Source: Plakobranchus ocellatus
Lineage: Eukaryota > Mollusca > Gastropoda > Plakobranchidae
Assembly (NCBI GenBank): GCA_019648995.1
Contig: BLXT01002699.1
Location: 1,547,638 to 1,576,917 of the forward strand
Reading direction: 5' to 3'
Length of the DNA: 29,280 nucleotides
Shown here: in pieces, positions 19,899-29,280 of the stretch
Numbering within the stretch: position 1 is the stretch's first letter
Layout of the letters: every line of letters starts with the position of its first letter
Program-made: the position numbers and the translations under genes
The notes under the pieces: model-generated
Told to the model about the DNA's origin: nothing
Databases searched by the model: none
Seen by the model: the letters and a program-made list of their open reading frames with translations, nothing else

Positions 19899-20512
19899 GA
19901 ACAGTAGGCGCATTTAAGTGCTAAAGGGGTAGCTGGCAGATCGAATTTTCATATGTAAAATTACTATTACGAGGCAGTCCCAAGGTTTGAGAGTGCATTT
20001 TACTCTCTTTTCGATTCGATTTTTAAAGAAACTTGCAAATTGGGTAGGCTGGGGCTCGATTTAGATCTAGAATCAAGTATAGGCCGAATTATTATAGGGA
20101 TATCGCGATTGTCTAGGCTCACCGCCACCGGAGATCACCGATACCAGATTTTTCAAAAATAACCTCGGCTTCATAAAGTGGAAAGTCAAATTAGTCTAAA
20201 TAAAAATCCTTCTGATTATCCCAATCAAAAATAAATGTCTAAATTAACAGTTTCTTGTTTTCAATCTATAGATCTAGATATCTAGATCAAGATTCAACGG
20301 CAACCATACTGATACACATTTTTAAGACGTTTGTTCTGGCATATTAAGCGATTGTATGTCCAAAATTTTAGCACATTTTTTTGGGCAAGATACTCTACAT
20401 ATTATGATATGATTTCGTTTCATGAAGTGGGTAAAAAAAATCTACGCCCGCTTTCAGAGAAACCGGGCCTGAAATTGTAAATTATTCTAGAGAATCTTGC
20501 TCTTATAAGACT
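19899..20512. other. Non-coding stretch with GATCTA motifs
   Basis: No gene recognised. TAGATCTAGATATCTAGATC occurs at about 20270-20289, and related motifs at 20058-20072. Confidence 0.5.
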
Positions 20513-21060
20513 AGTCTTTGGTTTGGATGCTTGTTGCAAATCTTCATTGATCAGTGCAGAAACTTCGAGAGCATATTGTTCAAATCAGTATGTTAGTCTC
20601 TGACCATCAGCAAGTACCGCATAATATCACTTCACCCATCATTTAATGGACAGGGGAAATCTTCGGAACGGGACGTTGTTCAATGTGGTGCGGATCTACT
20701 TACAGGGAAAACAGGGTAGATGGGATGAATTTTTTCACTACATACACAGTCCTGAGGGCATCTGTTAACAGAAATACGGGTTCTACACCAAACTGGCTTA
20801 CAGTGAAGTCACGACTCCATTGGAATTCAACTTGCCACTGCCTAAAGCTGCGGCATACGATTTTCCACTGGAATCATAATGTCTCCTTGCTTGGGCAAGA
20901 TATCCAACAAGCTCACGTTTAGATTTGCTGGACCTTGAAAACTACTCAGAAAAGAATGAAGATGGATTACGACCTGAAAGCATGCAGGTTCACTATGAGA
21001 TGGGAGACGCCAAATATGTCTGCAATAAGGCATTTATTAAAGTTCGGTGCGGCAAATTAA
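20513..21060 (+). pseudogene. Gypsy integrase fragment, left part
   Basis: Part of a Ty3/Gypsy integrase in several frames. LLQIFIDQCRNFES (from about 20531) corresponds to the core segment around the second catalytic Asp (Asp codon 20549). HPSFNGQ (20633-20653) is the stretch just before the catalytic Glu. RWDEFFHYIH, RASVNRNTGSTPN and EVTTPLE then follow as in the integrase C-terminal half, and DYDLKACR and YEMGDAKYV lead towards the C-terminal module. At least five frame changes are needed to read through. No protease, reverse transcriptase or LTR is attached. It is interrupted at 21060 by an insert and resumes at 21440. Confidence 0.75.
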
Positions 21061-21435
21061 TTAAAGTGTTACGGAGAGCCCACACTGGAACCAGCAGTTC
21101 ACGTGTCCAACAATACATGTTTGAAAATACTCTCTTTCTCTTTGGTGCGAGCGCACACCAAGTCGGCTACTTGTCGAATCGTCGGAGCTATCCTTTGTGT
21201 TTTACAGCCTGGTCTTACGTCAGTGGCTTTGTTGGATTAGGGAAAGGGGAGTGCGATTACGTGAACACGCATAATTCTACTGACCGTTGCCGCGCGAAAC
21301 ACAAGGCCAGTCTTGTTACGAAAATTATTTGTCTAACTTGTCGGTGGGTAGCGCACAACAACTGCGACATCAGTCCTTCAAGTTAGCCATGACAAGTTGC
21401 GTCGCTGCCGGTGTGGGCCTACCTTATGCAACAAA
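21061..21435. mobile_element. TTAA-flanked insert in the integrase fragment
   Basis: The integrase reading stops at GCGGCAAATTAA and resumes at ATTAAAGTCACCATGG, so about 375 bases are extra. TTAA occurs at both borders (21057-21060 and 21436-21439), consistent with a 4-base TTAA duplication, as made by piggyBac and Kolobok elements. The left border reads TTAATTAA, so the exact start is ambiguous by four bases. The ends show imperfect inverted similarity: GTTACGG...GCCCACACTGG on the left against GTTGCAT...GCCCACACCGG read inward from the right. No protein is recognised inside, so it would be non-autonomous. Confidence 0.5.
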
Positions 21436-21439
21436 TTAA

Positions 21440-21572
21440 AGTCACCATGGAAGGTCCAGGGTTAATACTGACAGTCTTTACAACTTATCTTTTGAAAGTA
21501 AACATCAGGAATACCATCTCCATGGTCAACCATGACAACGTGAAAGAGTGTCAGGACTGGAATCTTCAATAA
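21440..21572 (+). pseudogene. Gypsy integrase fragment, right part
   Basis: SPWKGPG, then LILTVFTTYLLKVNIRNT and VNHDNVKECQD, correspond to the small SH3-like C-terminal module of Gypsy integrases, where PWKGPG and VNHDRLK are conserved. It ends at a TAA at 21570-21572. A one-base frameshift lies within PWKGPG. It is the continuation of 20513-21060 on the far side of the insert. Confidence 0.7.
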
Positions 21573-23373
21573 TGGCTCATGAAGGCTCAACAAGGACTAG
21601 ATGGAGGTCTAGTCCATTGCAGTTGTCGTGAGCCAAACACAGGGCGGGTGCCCACTGGTCCAGTACAATATTTACCTAGAATGTTATAATTCTCTCTTTC
21701 TCTCTCTCTCGCTTGTTGAGGGGAGTGAAATAAGATAGATCGCAAACTACAAAATCTTATTTTTTACATTATTAGGCTTTCTGATGGATAGTTCTGTACA
21801 TTAGATACACCTACTACACGTGACGAAAGTGATATGATGCTACTCTGGTACGCCAGAAGGACATTTGTTCCGTTTGTTGCTTCCTGTCTTCCGTTGTTCA
21901 AACTTCCCCCACAGCAGAAATTTCACCTTCCTCAGCGAAAAAAAATTTGGAAATTAAAAGATGCAAATACAGAATGCACTATCACCTGAGCAGTCATCGC
22001 AAAATCACCTCCATAATCGCCAGCGACAAAAACATGCAACTTCTGGCTCGAAGAACCAAACCAAATAAGCAAAAGAAAACCCTCACTCAAAAATAAAAAT
22101 GTCCTACTTCTACTCACCAATTTCTGTTTGATTTGTTCTCGGTTCCTCAAAAGAAAATGTCACATTTGCTTGCAAAGACAAACAATGTGTTTTTGAAAAG
22201 GGTAGACGAACAATTTTTCTTAAAATCCATCTAGATCATATTCCAGTCGAATTTTATCGAATTGTTTTACACTAAAGAACCAAATGTACTCAAATTAGCG
22301 AAGAGCAAAATCTTAAATACTGTTGAAAGTCTGAAACAAATTAAAAGAAAAATGATTTCTGAAGACGAGCAGGTCATGTAAAGTACATGTAAAATATTTG
22401 TACCACCCTAGATTTCTAAACTTGTCCTCCTTACTATATGTTTCGCTATGGAGCTAGAAATAGTTCAGAAATCTTGCTATTAAGAAAATTTCTATTCTAA
22501 AGTTTAATTTTTTATGTTCTTTTCTGTTGTTTGGATTTGATTTCATTATCGCTGGTATTTTTCCACATTAATGTTCTGAACATAAATACAATGGGTATCG
22601 GTGCGGCCGTATTAACTCCCTTAAAGATCTCTACAAAAGAGAGATCAGATACTATGACAATGGTACCAATGTGTCCGGGAAAAAAATAAAAATGTTTTAA
22701 TTTTCATTGAGAAAAAAAACCCCCATAATTTTTTAATTGCGGTATGGAAAAACAACCACACAAAAGAAAATAATAATGTTACGTTGGATTAAAGTAACAT
22801 TGAGCCAATTCTACGCTCTAGTTCTTTACAAATTACACAGTCATGTTCTTCACAATTTTTCTTTTTCAGCGTTAGACCCGTGTCTATTCTAAAAAAGAAA
22901 ATACGTTTGCGCGCGATTAGCACTGCTTTGATTTCAGTAGCCCACTGTGACACCTATCGTGACAGCAAGAGTTGCAAATAGTGTACAGCAGTTTGGTTTA
23001 TAATTATGTCTAAATCTGTAGAGCATTGCACACAGGCAATATTGTTACGAAAAAAAAAATCAATTTTACAGAGATATAATGAATATAATTAAAACAGTAG
23101 GACAAAAATGTCCAAATTCGTACAAAGAGGGTAAAAATTGGCACCCCCTTCCTAACATAACGCCTTTGCCGAAGATTATTTTGTTCGTTCAACAAAATAG
23201 ACAAGAAAATTTGCCAAAGTGCGAACATGTGATATTATTAAAAATTAAAATCTGTCGTTAAAAAAATGTTTTGGGAGGATTAATTATGCGCGTTTACATT
23301 TGGCAAATGCGAGAGTAACAGCTTTTAGATTTATGCGCTTGGTGAGATAATGGATCGAACGTAAATACAAAAT
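21573..23373. other. Non-coding stretch with CT-rich tract
   Basis: No gene recognised with confidence. A CT-rich tract lies at 21691-21711. Around 21940-22080, GC-richer sequence includes IWKLKDANTE on the plus strand, which faintly resembles a linker in LINE ORF2 proteins, but the frame stops at once and I do not call it. The remainder is AT-rich. Confidence 0.4.
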
Positions 23374-23562
23374 CAGGGCCGGATCCACGGGAGGGTTCCA
23401 GGGGTTCCAGAACCCTTCCCCTGCAAAAGTTATGTACCTGTGGGCTGTGGCTGTTGATTATATGCACTATTTAAGTGCCAGAGGGGCCACATTTCCACTC
23501 TCCAATTGCAAAAATTCGTCAGCACGGAACACCTCCCCTCTGAAACTCATGATCCAGCCCTG
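23374..23562. mobile_element. Short hAT-like MITE
   Basis: The ends are CAGGGCCGGATCCACG on the left and, inverted, CAGGGCTGGATCATG on the right: 11 of the first 12 bases match. CAGGG-type ends are typical of hAT transposons. The interior (GGAGGGTTCCAGGGGTTCCAG near the left, ACACCTCCCCTC near the right) is non-coding. An 8-base target duplication, expected for hAT, is not visible, so it may have decayed or the superfamily guess may be wrong. Confidence 0.6.
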
Positions 23563-24298
23563 AAGATCTAGGCAGTATTTGAATTTTGTTTTTGCCGAAA
23601 TGATCAGCAAGAAAACAGAGAAAATACGAAAGGCAAAAATAAATACAGAAACTAAACCGCGGTAGATCTAGAGAGATGTCTGAAAATAACCTAGATCTAA
23701 ATTTAGATATAGATTTCAACCGTTTTTTTTTCACAGATCTAACGGCTCTAGAACAAAAAGAACTGCTCTAGATAATACTACAAGAGAACAAGACTCAGCT
23801 GTTCTACATCTAGATCAAGACAACTTTACAGCAAATCAAGCTCTAGATTTAAATCAATGTATTCCTGCAGTATAAATTCATAAATCATAATCTAGGGCCC
23901 AAAAGCACAATATATACATTTTGCTCAGCAAAACTATGGACTAAAGAGACAAGTTTTCTTTGTCGCTCCAACGGCCGGGTATCCCCCCCCTCCCCCCAAT
24001 CCCCTTTACAACCTCTCCCTTATGCTTTATTCAACGTCTTTACTGAGAACAATCCAAAATCAAGGGATTCCAGGCAAAATGGTCGATAATACAATTCGAT
24101 AGTTGCATTTATGTCCTTGGGTGTCAATGGATGTGTTTTTTCCGATAGGATTTTACTATTTTCATGTTAGTGGAGCTATTTTCCATAGAATCGGGCACAT
24201 TCAACCGAATCAACCTATTCATTATCCACGATTTGCTTCAACTCTGCATTCATGACACTGAAAAGAAAGTCTAGAATAAGCTACACTGGCAGAGTCAT
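23563..24298. other. Non-coding stretch
   Basis: TAGATC-type motifs are dispersed at 23660-23710 and 23810-23850, and a C-rich tract lies at 23981-24004. No gene recognised. The 5' end of the Helitron must lie near the end of this stretch, but I cannot identify it. Confidence 0.45.
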
Positions 24299-24928
24299 GT
24301 GGACCAGGAAACGGTGAGAGTGATTACAGATCTACTGCACGATGTTAACCCGTTTGTTAAATCTTATGAGCACGCATTATATCTCCCAAACCACCAGTCA
24401 GTGGTGCATTGTGAAGATTACGCGGGTGAAGCAATCCAAAACGCAAAGGATTTTACTCTGGCAGCTTGGTTTAAAATTAATCGTCAGCAGCAAGAGGCAC
24501 ATGAACTAAGCTACCCTGAAATACCTGAACACTCCACCTGGGATAGCAATACATGCACAGGGAATAAAAGGCAAAGAGCTTGTTACCCTGTTGGCGGAGT
24601 CTATAAGGCTTGCTCAATAAGAGGAAAACCATTTTTTATGTCTCCTCTTGCAACACATTGAGGAGGCAAATCATCTGGAGATATCTGCACCTCACCAACA
24701 GATACAGTCTACCGAACTTTGCGTGAAGCTGCGTCAGCTCTGGGTCTCCTAGAGAACGATGATGAGTGGAACAACTGCCTCGCTGAGACAGGCTGGATTA
24801 GGTCGGCAAGTCAACTTCGACAAGTTTTTGTGAAATTACCGTTGATTTGCACCCTATGTAGCTCTATTGATTTATGGACATCTTCTGAAAAGCATCAGTC
24901 TGAAAATCTCTATTACAAAAAATCATGA
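24299..24928 (+). pseudogene. Helitron RepHel, N-terminal remnants with internal deletion
   Basis: Helitron transposase combines an HUH/Y2 replication nuclease and a Pif1-type helicase and moves by rolling-circle replication. The start (QETVRVITDLLHDVNPFVKSY) matches the segment before the HUH core. At about codon 28 (24378-24383) it passes directly into LPNHQSVVHCEDYAGEAIQN, TLAAWFKINRQ and YPEIPEHSTW, which in family members lie after the nuclease, so the HUH and two-Tyr core is missing without loss of frame. One in-frame TGA (24659-24661) interrupts. The same frame then continues with REAASALGLLENDDEW, typical of the inter-domain region, to a TGA at 24926-24928. The start codon is arbitrary; an intact protein would be much longer at the N-terminus. 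Confidence 0.75.
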
Positions 24929-25089
24929 CTCTGTGCAACCACCACATAAGGAGACTTTTATAAAATAATTTGTCTCTTTTACAAATCAAGGAATTGCTTG
25001 TTATGCACAAAAATTTCTTTTTGACTATAACTTACAAAAGCCAACAGCTGATGAAAATTTCAGTCCACAGAGAGAAATTTGAAATCAAG

Positions 25090-26480
25090 ACGAAGAGCAC
25101 CAGCTTTCCATGATGAGGCAGAAGAAACTAAATCTTGAACAAAAGAATGCCTTCGAAACAGTAATGCGTGCTGCTGAATCTCCAAATCCACTTATACAAT
25201 GTTTTCTACATTGATGACACAGGTGGCACCGGTACAATGCTTGTGGAAGTTCGGGAAAGAGGTTTTACATCGACTCATGTGGCTTTATCTGGCATAGCTG
25301 CCGAGTTAGTAGCTGGTAGTAAAACTGCCCATTCCACATTTCAGATACCGATTCCAATTCAAGACCACAGTACCTGCAACATCAGTCGACAACCCAGTGT
25401 TGTAAAAAATACCTTCCAACACACAAATTTATTTATCTGGGATGAAGCACCAATGGTGGAACGTCAAGTTTTTGAATGTCAAAAACAGTACAAAACCACT
25501 CTCAGGTAAAGTGATGATGCTTGGTAGCGACTTTTTTGCTAGTTGTTAGGAACGGAAGAGAAGCTGACATCATTAATGTCAAACTTAATAAGTCATTCCT
25601 GTGGGATTATGTCACATCTTGCGTCTCAAGCAAAACATGTGTGTCAAAGACGATAATGCTGAATTCTTTGAAAGGCGTCTTCTTCACATTGGTATTCGCA
25701 CTGAGCAGGCTCACAGGGAAATAGGGGACAATTAATATGTAAAAGTTCCGCCTGAGTTATAACTGCCGTCAAACCAGATCGATACCCTTATTGACACCGT
25801 TTTTCGAATGATTTTCAAACAATTATGTAAATGAAGACTTCCTATCAGAAAGAGCTCTTCTCACACAACTAACAACGTTTACTCTACAAATAAAAGAATT
25901 TGAGATAAAATATCAAAGGGATGTGGAGAAAGTTTACATCAGTGCAGATTCTATTATCAATACTGATAAGAAAATGAGGATATACTTTACGGAGTTTTTA
26001 AACACATTAAATATAGCTGGTCTTCTACCCCATTTGCTAGCATAGAGAGTAAACACACCATTGATGCTCATGAGAAATTTGAACCCAAAGGCTGGACTAC
26101 TAAATGACTGCATATAAAACACTGGGAGAAAAAGTAACTGTAATTGAAGCCCAAATAAGAATAGGACCAAAAAGGGAGAAGAGGGTGTTTATTGCCAGAG
26201 TAACATTGACGCCTTCAGATTCTGGGCTCCAATTCGAATTGCATCTTAAGGCAATCTTATGCGATGACCATAAATAATGCACAGGGCCAAAGATTGACGA
26301 AAGTAAGAGTTTTCCTGCCACAACCTATCTTTATTCACGGCCAATTATATGTCGCCATCTCAAGAGCCAAAGGCCTCAGTGGGTTACACTTCTGTCTCCC
26401 AACATCAGAAAGATCAAATGATTACGTTCCATGTTGCATTGATAATGTAATCTATCTGGCAGCCCCAATCCAGTTATATG
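25090..26480 (+). pseudogene. Helitron Pif1-like helicase, broken
   Basis: Continuation of the same Helitron protein through frameshifts and stops. LNLEQKNAFETVMRAAES (about 25123-25176) is the entry to the helicase. The Walker A region reads DDTGGTGTM (from 25216) instead of GGTGKT, so the catalytic Lys is absent. The Walker B region is intact as IWDEAPM (Asp codon 25441). CNISRQ lies between them. Later stretches recognisable in other frames are ADSIIN near 25945, LNTLNI near 26000 and TPSDSGL near 26215. The last open piece (26264-26566) has the C-terminal helicase motifs TINNAQGQ and QLYVAISRAKG and ends near CIDNVIY. The helicase would unwind DNA during rolling-circle transposition, but this copy cannot make an intact one. 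Confidence 0.85.
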
Positions 26481-27046
26481 GGCGAGTGCTATTTAATTCA
26501 TGTATTTGTTTTATGTTTCTTCATGTAATATCAATTTTACACTTTTGCAATGGCCGAGCTTTTTAAAAAATCCTAAACAAACACACACACACACACACAC
26601 ACAGAGCAGAATTACCACCGCGAAATTGTGGGCTCTTTATAAATAATTAAAAAAATATGAAGAGAAGAGAGGCATTTCAAGAGTATTGCACCTTTAATGT
26701 TACAGAAGGCCTTCTGAGAAATGACATTAAGAGATCCAGAAATAGATAAAAAATACATTATGTAATCTATATTTATGATCAGTATCTCGATGTTATGCTT
26801 TTTATTGTTAGTAGGTGTGACAACCGATCGCCGTGAGTGTGAATGAATTGAGTATAGATTTAGATTAGATTTAGATTCAGAATGGGTTATGGGATTGTTA
26901 TTTGTAATGCTTGTTCAGATTTTGAGTAGGCCTTGATTAGATCTATTTTTAGTTTAATAGTCCAATAATGTTGATTTTAATAGGAACCAGTAACGTTTCT
27001 TCTTACCTTTATTGCTTTGTAGGAACCTATTTTATTTATTCCAGCT
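26481..27046. other. Region after the Helitron helicase; (CA)n repeat
   Basis: A perfect CA repeat lies at 26581-26603. Directly after it, AGAGC ... CCAC and GTGGGCTCT (about 26602-26636) could fold into a stem. Helitrons end in a short hairpin a few bases before CTRR, but I could not assign such an end. TTTAGATTAGATTTAGATTC occurs at 26858-26880. No gene. Confidence 0.4.
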
Positions 27047-27298
27047 ACTTTTGTTCACAATTGCAGACGCCCTAGAACCTATATCATCACAGCAAGATTT
27101 TAAACTGTCTCTTTAAATGATTCATTTAGAACAAGTGCAGCAATGAAACCAAAAGATTTTGGGGTTTTTGAAACTTTTGTTCACAATTGCAGACGCCCTA
27201 GAACCTATATCATCACAGCAAGATTTTAAACTGTCTCTTTAAATGATTAATGTAGAACAAATGCAGCAATGAAACCAAAAGATTTTGTGGTTTTTGAA
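27047..27298. repeat. 126-bp tandem duplication, two copies
   Basis: 27047-27172 and 27173-27298 are the same sequence, starting ACTTTTGTTCACAATTGCAG. By eye they differ at four positions (about 97% identical), all in the second half. No reading frame is conserved and no larger repeat is apparent. It is a local duplication of unknown meaning. Confidence 0.95.
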
Positions 27299-27479
27299 AG
27301 CTTTTCTTTTTCTAAATAAGAATCCAGAAATTTATAGGCTTCAACATTCCTAAAAATTACTGTTCAGCTTTTTATACACGTATTGTAAAAAATGGTCCTG
27401 GGCATAACGTTAAACTGCACCCATTGGACATTCGGCGATTAAATCGGTAACGCCATCAATTTTAAATTGATAAGGAGGG
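27299..27479. other. Short non-coding stretch before the LINE
   Basis: No feature recognised. The LINE 5' end is somewhere near 27400-27500 but has no sharp marker. Confidence 0.4.
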
Positions 27480-27689
27480 TTGTGGGACCCAATAGAACTA
27501 AAAATAAGACCTGCAAAGGGCGGGAGATCCTTAATAGGTCAACGGCCATCATAGATCCCCACTGCCTTGTGGGTTAGTTGCAAGATGAAGGCTAGCGGAG
27601 AACCCTTACACAAACCAGCAGTAGGCTAGGAGAAACCACTGCTGTATAGCGTCCCAAGAATGAAAAAGATCATGAGCCAAAACCAGACT

Positions 27690-28536
27690 GAAACCTTAGT
27701 TAACAACGTTAAGGGGGTTTGTGATTCTAATCCAAACCTCTCGTTCGGCAGGGATAGCCATGTGCAGCAGCTGGCTCCAGGTCGTCATCCAGCGTCTGCT
27801 CACAAACTGAGACCGATAAAACACCAAAAATAGCAACGTGGAATGTGCGTACACTGCATCAAAAAGGAAAACTAGAAAATGTTGTTAAAGAAATGGAAAA
27901 ATGAAACTTAATATCCTAGGGTTTGCAGAGGTAAGATGGAAAGGGGCAGGTTCCATGAAACTAGGTAGTAAAACTCTAAATTACTCTGGGGGACACTAAC
28001 ATGAAAAAGGCATTGGTATCTTATTCGATGTAACAATGACAAAAAGTCTGGGAAGTTGGTGTCCAATTGCAGATAAAGTAGTTGTAGCTAAATTGATAGC
28101 CAAACCATTACATCTAGAAATTATTCAAGTATATGCACCAACATCTGACAGTGAAGATGTAGAAGTAGAAAAGTTTTATGAAGAAATAGAAAAAGCAAAA
28201 GGCTATTTAAAATCCCAGGACATCATGATAGTAATGGGAGATTTCAATGCAAAAGTTAGGGATGAAAGAGTAGAAGATGTACAGTTGTTGGGCCCAGTGG
28301 CATAGGACTGTAAATGAGCGTGGAAGTAGACTAATTGAATGGTGCCAAGCCAACGATTTTACCATCCCAAATACTTGGTATCAAAACCACCCCAGGCGAC
28401 AGTGGACGTGGAAGAGCCCCGGAGGTAGAAGTAGAAACAAAATAGATTATATCCTCATTCAGAAAGATTCCGAAACGCTGTCAAAACATCGAAGTCACTG
28501 CCGGGAGCCGATTATGATTCAGATCATATTCCAGTC
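27690..28536 (+). pseudogene. LINE endonuclease domain, broken
   Basis: AP-endonuclease-like domain that nicks target DNA for target-primed reverse transcription. TWNVRTL, the first metal-binding block, is at 27836-27856. EVRWKGAG follows in another frame (Glu codon 27928). IIQVYAPT, then MGDFNAKV (Asp codon 28240), belong to the central catalytic blocks and lie in a continuous open frame 28036-28305. NTWYQNHPRRQWTW and NKIDYIL follow in another frame (28277-28470). The terminal DSDH block, with the catalytic His, is at 28516-28527 in a third frame. All key endonuclease blocks are therefore still recognisable, but at least four frame changes and in-frame stops (for example TGA near 27902 and TAA near 27999) break the protein. 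Confidence 0.8.
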
Positions 28537-29280
28537 ATGTGTAAATATCAAATAATACTTAAGAAGTTAAGAAAGGCAAATGCTAATCATAAATTCCAAA
28601 TGGACTCACTACAATCTGATGAAAAACTAAAAGACAAAATTGCTGCAGCTGTGCATAACAAATATGAAACTCTAAAAAATATCTCAGAAGTAGAAGAATT
28701 ATGGTCTGAAATGAAAAATTCACTTAATGAAGTCATAGAAAAAAACGTTCCCAAAAAAGATAAAAAAGAGCATAAGAAATGGATAAACAAAGAAATACTC
28801 GATTTAATGAGTATTTGGCTTTGTATTTGGCTTCTAAAGACAGCAAATTCATGCATGCTAAAATTAAGAATGTCAGTGGTAAGAAAACCAAATGCAGTAG
28901 CCCTGGCTGCATCAAATAAAAAGATGGAACAATGTTAATGGAAAAGAAGGAAATACTAAACAGATGGTCAGAATATGTTGAGGATCTTTTTAAAGATGAT
29001 AGGTACAAAAAACCCAAAATAAAGAAAAAAATAAAAGGCCCAACTATCCTTAAAGAAGAGGTAGAAGCAGCAATAAAGAAAATGAAAAAATGGAAAAGCC
29101 ACGGGACCAGATAATATACCAGTAAAAATAATTAAAGCATTAAATAATTTAGGAATAAATCTGACAACAAAACTTCTTAATGCAATATACGACAGTGCTA
29201 CAATTCCAGAAGATCTTTGTAAATCTGTTTTTATAGTACTGCCTAAAACAACAGGAGCAACAGAATGTGAACTTCATAGA
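28537..29280 (+). pseudogene. LINE linker and start of reverse transcriptase, partial
   Basis: The open frame 28537-28938 holds the Lys/Glu-rich linker between endonuclease and reverse transcriptase (KNISEVEELWSEMKNSLNEV, then a KKDKKEHKKW stretch). Near 28800-28870 the linker seems shortened and shifted. In another frame, EKKEILNRWSEYVEDLFKDD (28938-28997) is the characteristic stretch before the polymerase. A last frame, open from 29101 to the window end, has TGPDNIPVKIIKAL and later SVFIVLPKT, the first two reverse transcriptase blocks. The catalytic FADD block is outside the window. At least three frame changes occur. Confidence 0.75.

Larger units (their letters stand above)
27480..29280 (+). 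mobile_element. RTE-type LINE, 5' half, runs off the right edge
   Basis: Non-LTR retrotransposon. It begins with a GC-richer leader (27480-27690) that resembles the untranslated or N-terminal part of such elements. An APE-type endonuclease, a charged linker and the first reverse transcriptase blocks follow, all on the plus strand. The gene order and the wording of the endonuclease are those of the RTE (BovB-like) clade, as also found in the host-recruited CFDP2/BCNT protein; this is from memory of the family. Frameshifts and stops are present, and the 3' half lies beyond the window. No target duplication can be assessed. Confidence 0.8.

Noticed and set aside
21932-22150. 72-codon minus-strand frame, and a plus-strand IWKLKDANTE resembling a LINE linker
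   Set aside because: The minus frame has no motif, and the plus resemblance is ten residues before a stop; too little to call.
1-29280. CRISPR arrays, rRNA genes, prokaryotic operons
   Set aside because: No spaced direct repeats, rRNA-like blocks or gene-dense organisation; the sequence is eukaryotic in character.

Overview
This window looks like AT-rich, intron- and transposon-dominated nuclear DNA of an invertebrate animal, not prokaryotic DNA. No dense ORFs, operons or ribosome binding sites are visible. There are long AT-rich non-coding stretches, dinucleotide microsatellites, splice-site-like motifs, and decayed copies of several eukaryotic transposon classes. The scattered GATCTA/TAGATC hexamer runs and the mix of Ty3/Gypsy, Helitron, RTE-type LINE and DUF7869-type sequences fit a mollusc (perhaps a gastropod), but that assignment is inference.

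Layout. 1-10187: mostly featureless AT-rich DNA. It holds a probable tRNA-derived SINE (2080-2208, minus) and three candidate exons on the minus strand bounded by splice-like motifs (7892-7721, 6147-6073, 1167-1090). These exons are the only hints of a host gene, and they may belong to one or more genes. 10188-14526: a Ty3/Gypsy-type LTR retrotransposon with a 5-bp target duplication (GTTTC). Its two LTRs of about 148 bp differ at only 4 positions. It carries gag (zinc knuckles), protease, reverse transcriptase and RNase H, all broken by stops and frameshifts, and it has no integrase. Its 5' LTR is split by a 560-bp MITE-like insert with 11-bp inverted ends. 14527-16090: little recognisable, apart from one unexplained open frame at 15728-15951. 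16091-17256: a repeat unit followed by a fragment resembling DUF7869-type transposase-like proteins. A second copy of the repeat unit lies at 19185-19898, directly after a 15-N assembly gap. 18122-18517: inverted repeats bracketing a TATA box, a possible start codon and a splice donor. 20513-21572: the C-terminal part of a Gypsy integrase, interrupted by a TTAA-flanked insert of about 375 bp. 23374-23562: a short hAT-like MITE. 24299-26480: a decayed Helitron that keeps RepHel flanking sequence and the Pif1 helicase but appears to have lost the HUH/Y2 nuclease core. 27047-27298: a 126-bp tandem duplication. About 27480 to the right edge: the 5' half of an RTE-type LINE (APE endonuclease, linker, start of the reverse transcriptase), which runs out of the window.

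How it works together: nothing here looks like a functional multi-gene system. Every transposon protein seen has stops, frameshifts or missing catalytic residues. The low LTR divergence together with the missing integrase and broken reading frames is the most informative combination. It suggests the Gypsy copy was already defective when it was inserted by proteins supplied from elsewhere, or that it has decayed unusually fast.
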